From Trichoplax sp. H2 (Eukaryota > Placozoa > Uniplacotomia > Trichoplacea), in the NCBI GenBank assembly GCA_003344405.1, contig NOWV01000020.1, positions 1 through 64,000 of the forward strand: a DNA stretch of 64,000 bases. Reading direction: 5' to 3'. Numbering within the stretch: the stretch's first letter is position 1; every line of letters begins with the position of its first letter. Below, one piece after another: positions 62,301 to 64,000 of this stretch. A program made the translations under genes and the position numbers. The notes beneath the pieces are model-generated. The model searched no databases, was not told the DNA's origin, and saw nothing but the letters and a program-made list of their open reading frames with translations.

Positions 62301-64000
62301 TACCATAAGCACTACTCCTAGTAAGCAAGCATAGTATGTCTTGAGTCTTTCAAGGTGCAACATATGTTTTGATCTAATGTTCATAACATACTATTTCGAT
62401 AATATATTAACGATTTAAGGCTAATATTAATTATAATTCTTTATAGCTTTATATTAAACTGACAGATAGTAAGTCAAAACTAGAAAAATAATAACTTGAA
62501 TCTTCTAACGGATAATACATTCTGGTACCGTGATTATAGAAACGATATGAAAATTTAGCAAGTATCATTTACTTTTCCCAGGCAATTAGATTTACTACTA
62601 GTTCATCCGTAGATTGTTAGTTAAAACGCCGAAAGAAAATAAAAGCATAATTATTATTATCTGCATGGTCTTGCAAGCCGTTGTGGTATGGGATATCAAT
62701 TATTATACTGTTTCGTATTCAGGTCCCACAGTGTGTAATAGTCATTACCTAGATCAATCTTCTATATTTCTTGTGATTGTAATTTCAAGCCTCCCAATTA
62801 TGTCCCACCATTATTTATTTATTGAAGTATTAAAATTCCTTATTTTAAAAATGCAATACAGTCTAGTTGTGCGTTACATGAAATATTCGCTTTTAAATTT
62901 GATCCTACATTTGTTTTTAATAGAATTTCCTGATGGCAATTTAAGCCAATCTTAAACTAAAAAAATTAAGGATATAGTAATTTATTAAATTTGCCATTCG
63001 AGCTATCAGGTGCGATCTACCAATGTACTTCAATGCTACAGTAACAAATAATCATAACAGTATGACTAGGAAATAGATTCAATCGGACATTAACTATTAA
63101 CTTGTGTTATTTAATGCTCCATCATGTAGCTGATGTTATGCATTTGTATAATTCAAAGCCATTACAATATAGAAATCATGAAATTACCCTCTCAAACTGA
63201 TTTAGCTAGATACTATATCAAGTACGTTTATCTTAATCAACTAATGCTTAATCGAAAATGAACGACAAATAAAGACCACTAATATCATGTATGACTAGAC
63301 ATCGTTCATTTACATGTTGATCTTATAATATTTGATAGCTGACAGTCGTTTATTGTCATTATTGTAGCACATACAAAGTACTATTGATAGAGCGTCAACG
63401 AATCCCCGTATCGATAATTAGCTTTATGAATAGCGAGATGAAATTAACGTATTGCTCCATCCTGATCACAACGATCACTACCAACAATTAAGTAGCAGCA
63501 TTTATCGAATTGATAAAATTGAATTAATAGTCAATATTGGGTTGTTTACGAGGTAAATGAACAATTTGTCATAACATTAAGAACATTTGATAAAATGGGA
63601 AACAATTTTGGGACTTTGTGGTGGAGTATACTATGCAGCAAGAGATATCGACTCCGAATTGATTTTTATATACAAGAATTCAAATTTACAATCTACGTTA
63701 AACTTTTTTTCTCTTGCTACGTAAATTCCATTTCAAGCAGATCTGATAGCTGTACTTTAATTCTGTCAGCTGCACTATTGCTAGAATGTTAAAGTTATTC
63801 TCAATTTAAGCCTTACGCAGGCAAAAAATGCGAGAATATATATTTTATACATTTCCGTTCTCAACGAATTGCGATTTTTTATGGAACAATCAAAATCACT
63901 GTCATTTTATAAGTGCCGTGTAATATCAAAATCCATCCAAGTAAAGACTCATTCGTGCCCTTCTAAAGATATTATAATTGCTGATAGTAGTTATTGCTAT
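59346..64000. other. Region upstream of the aquaporin exons, no gene recognised
   Basis: Should contain, or be crossed by, the intron leading to the missing aquaporin 5' exon(s). A plus-strand open frame at 62614-62955 (113 codons, no credible ATG at its start) is hydrophobic but matches nothing I know. A weak 38-base motif resembling aaaattagctcagnctan recurs near 60842, 61211 and 61346. Confidence 0.4.
60842..61381 (+). repeat. Three weakly similar short blocks
   Basis: The blocks at about 60842, 61211 and 61346 share an aaaattagctcag-like start and a ccc...gataaata-like end over about 38 bases. The match is weak and the spacing irregular; they could be remnants of one repeat. Confidence 0.35.

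Noticed and set aside
62614-62955. 113-codon hydrophobic frame, possibly part of a transporter
   Set aside because: The first codon is not ATG and there is no recognisable motif. About one run this long is expected by chance in the window. A transcript would change this view.

Overview
The window is an AT-rich piece of animal nuclear genome. Evidence: protein genes are split by many short GT-AG introns; two class A G-protein-coupled receptors are intronless; two genes encode conserved motile-cilium proteins; one encodes an aquaglyceroporin. Short introns, single-exon lineage-specific receptors and strong AT bias fit an early-branching metazoan. A placozoan (Trichoplax/Hoilungia type) is my best guess, by inference and not from a diagnostic marker.

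Layout. 1-14,084: no recognisable gene, several dispersed or local repeats, two assembly gaps. 14,085-15,086: receptor 1 (+). 15,087-31,557: about 16 kb without a recognisable gene, holding several copies of a TTGTNACA-ended MITE-like family, two gaps flanked by near-identical (probably allelic) sequence, and a 361-bp near-perfect palindromic insertion. 31,558-32,688: receptor 2 (+). 32,689-40,571: repeats and unassigned sequence. 40,808-44,637: BBOF1 orthologue, 19 exons, 546 aa (+). 46,710-54,961: CFAP61 orthologue, 38 exons in my model, 1256 aa (+). 57,117-59,345: last four exons of an aquaglyceroporin (-), whose first exon(s) I could not find. The rest, to 64,000, shows only weak repeats.

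How the genes fit together. BBOF1 and CFAP61 are head-to-tail neighbours. Each has an RFX X-box-like site within about 330 bp upstream of its start codon, which suggests co-regulation as ciliary genes. CFAP61 belongs to the radial-spoke base and BBOF1 to the basal body/axoneme. The receptors and the glycerol channel show no functional link to them.

Most unusual feature: the 361-bp palindrome at 23,681-24,041. It is flanked by an exact 6-bp duplication (TACATT), and the unoccupied allele is present in the same assembly at 19,787-20,089. At 3,642-3,665 lies a 24-bp relic made only of the two element tips, again between exact 6-bp duplications (ATCACT). Together they define a young, possibly active hairpin transposon with 5'-AG...CT-3' ends, whose family I cannot assign with certainty.
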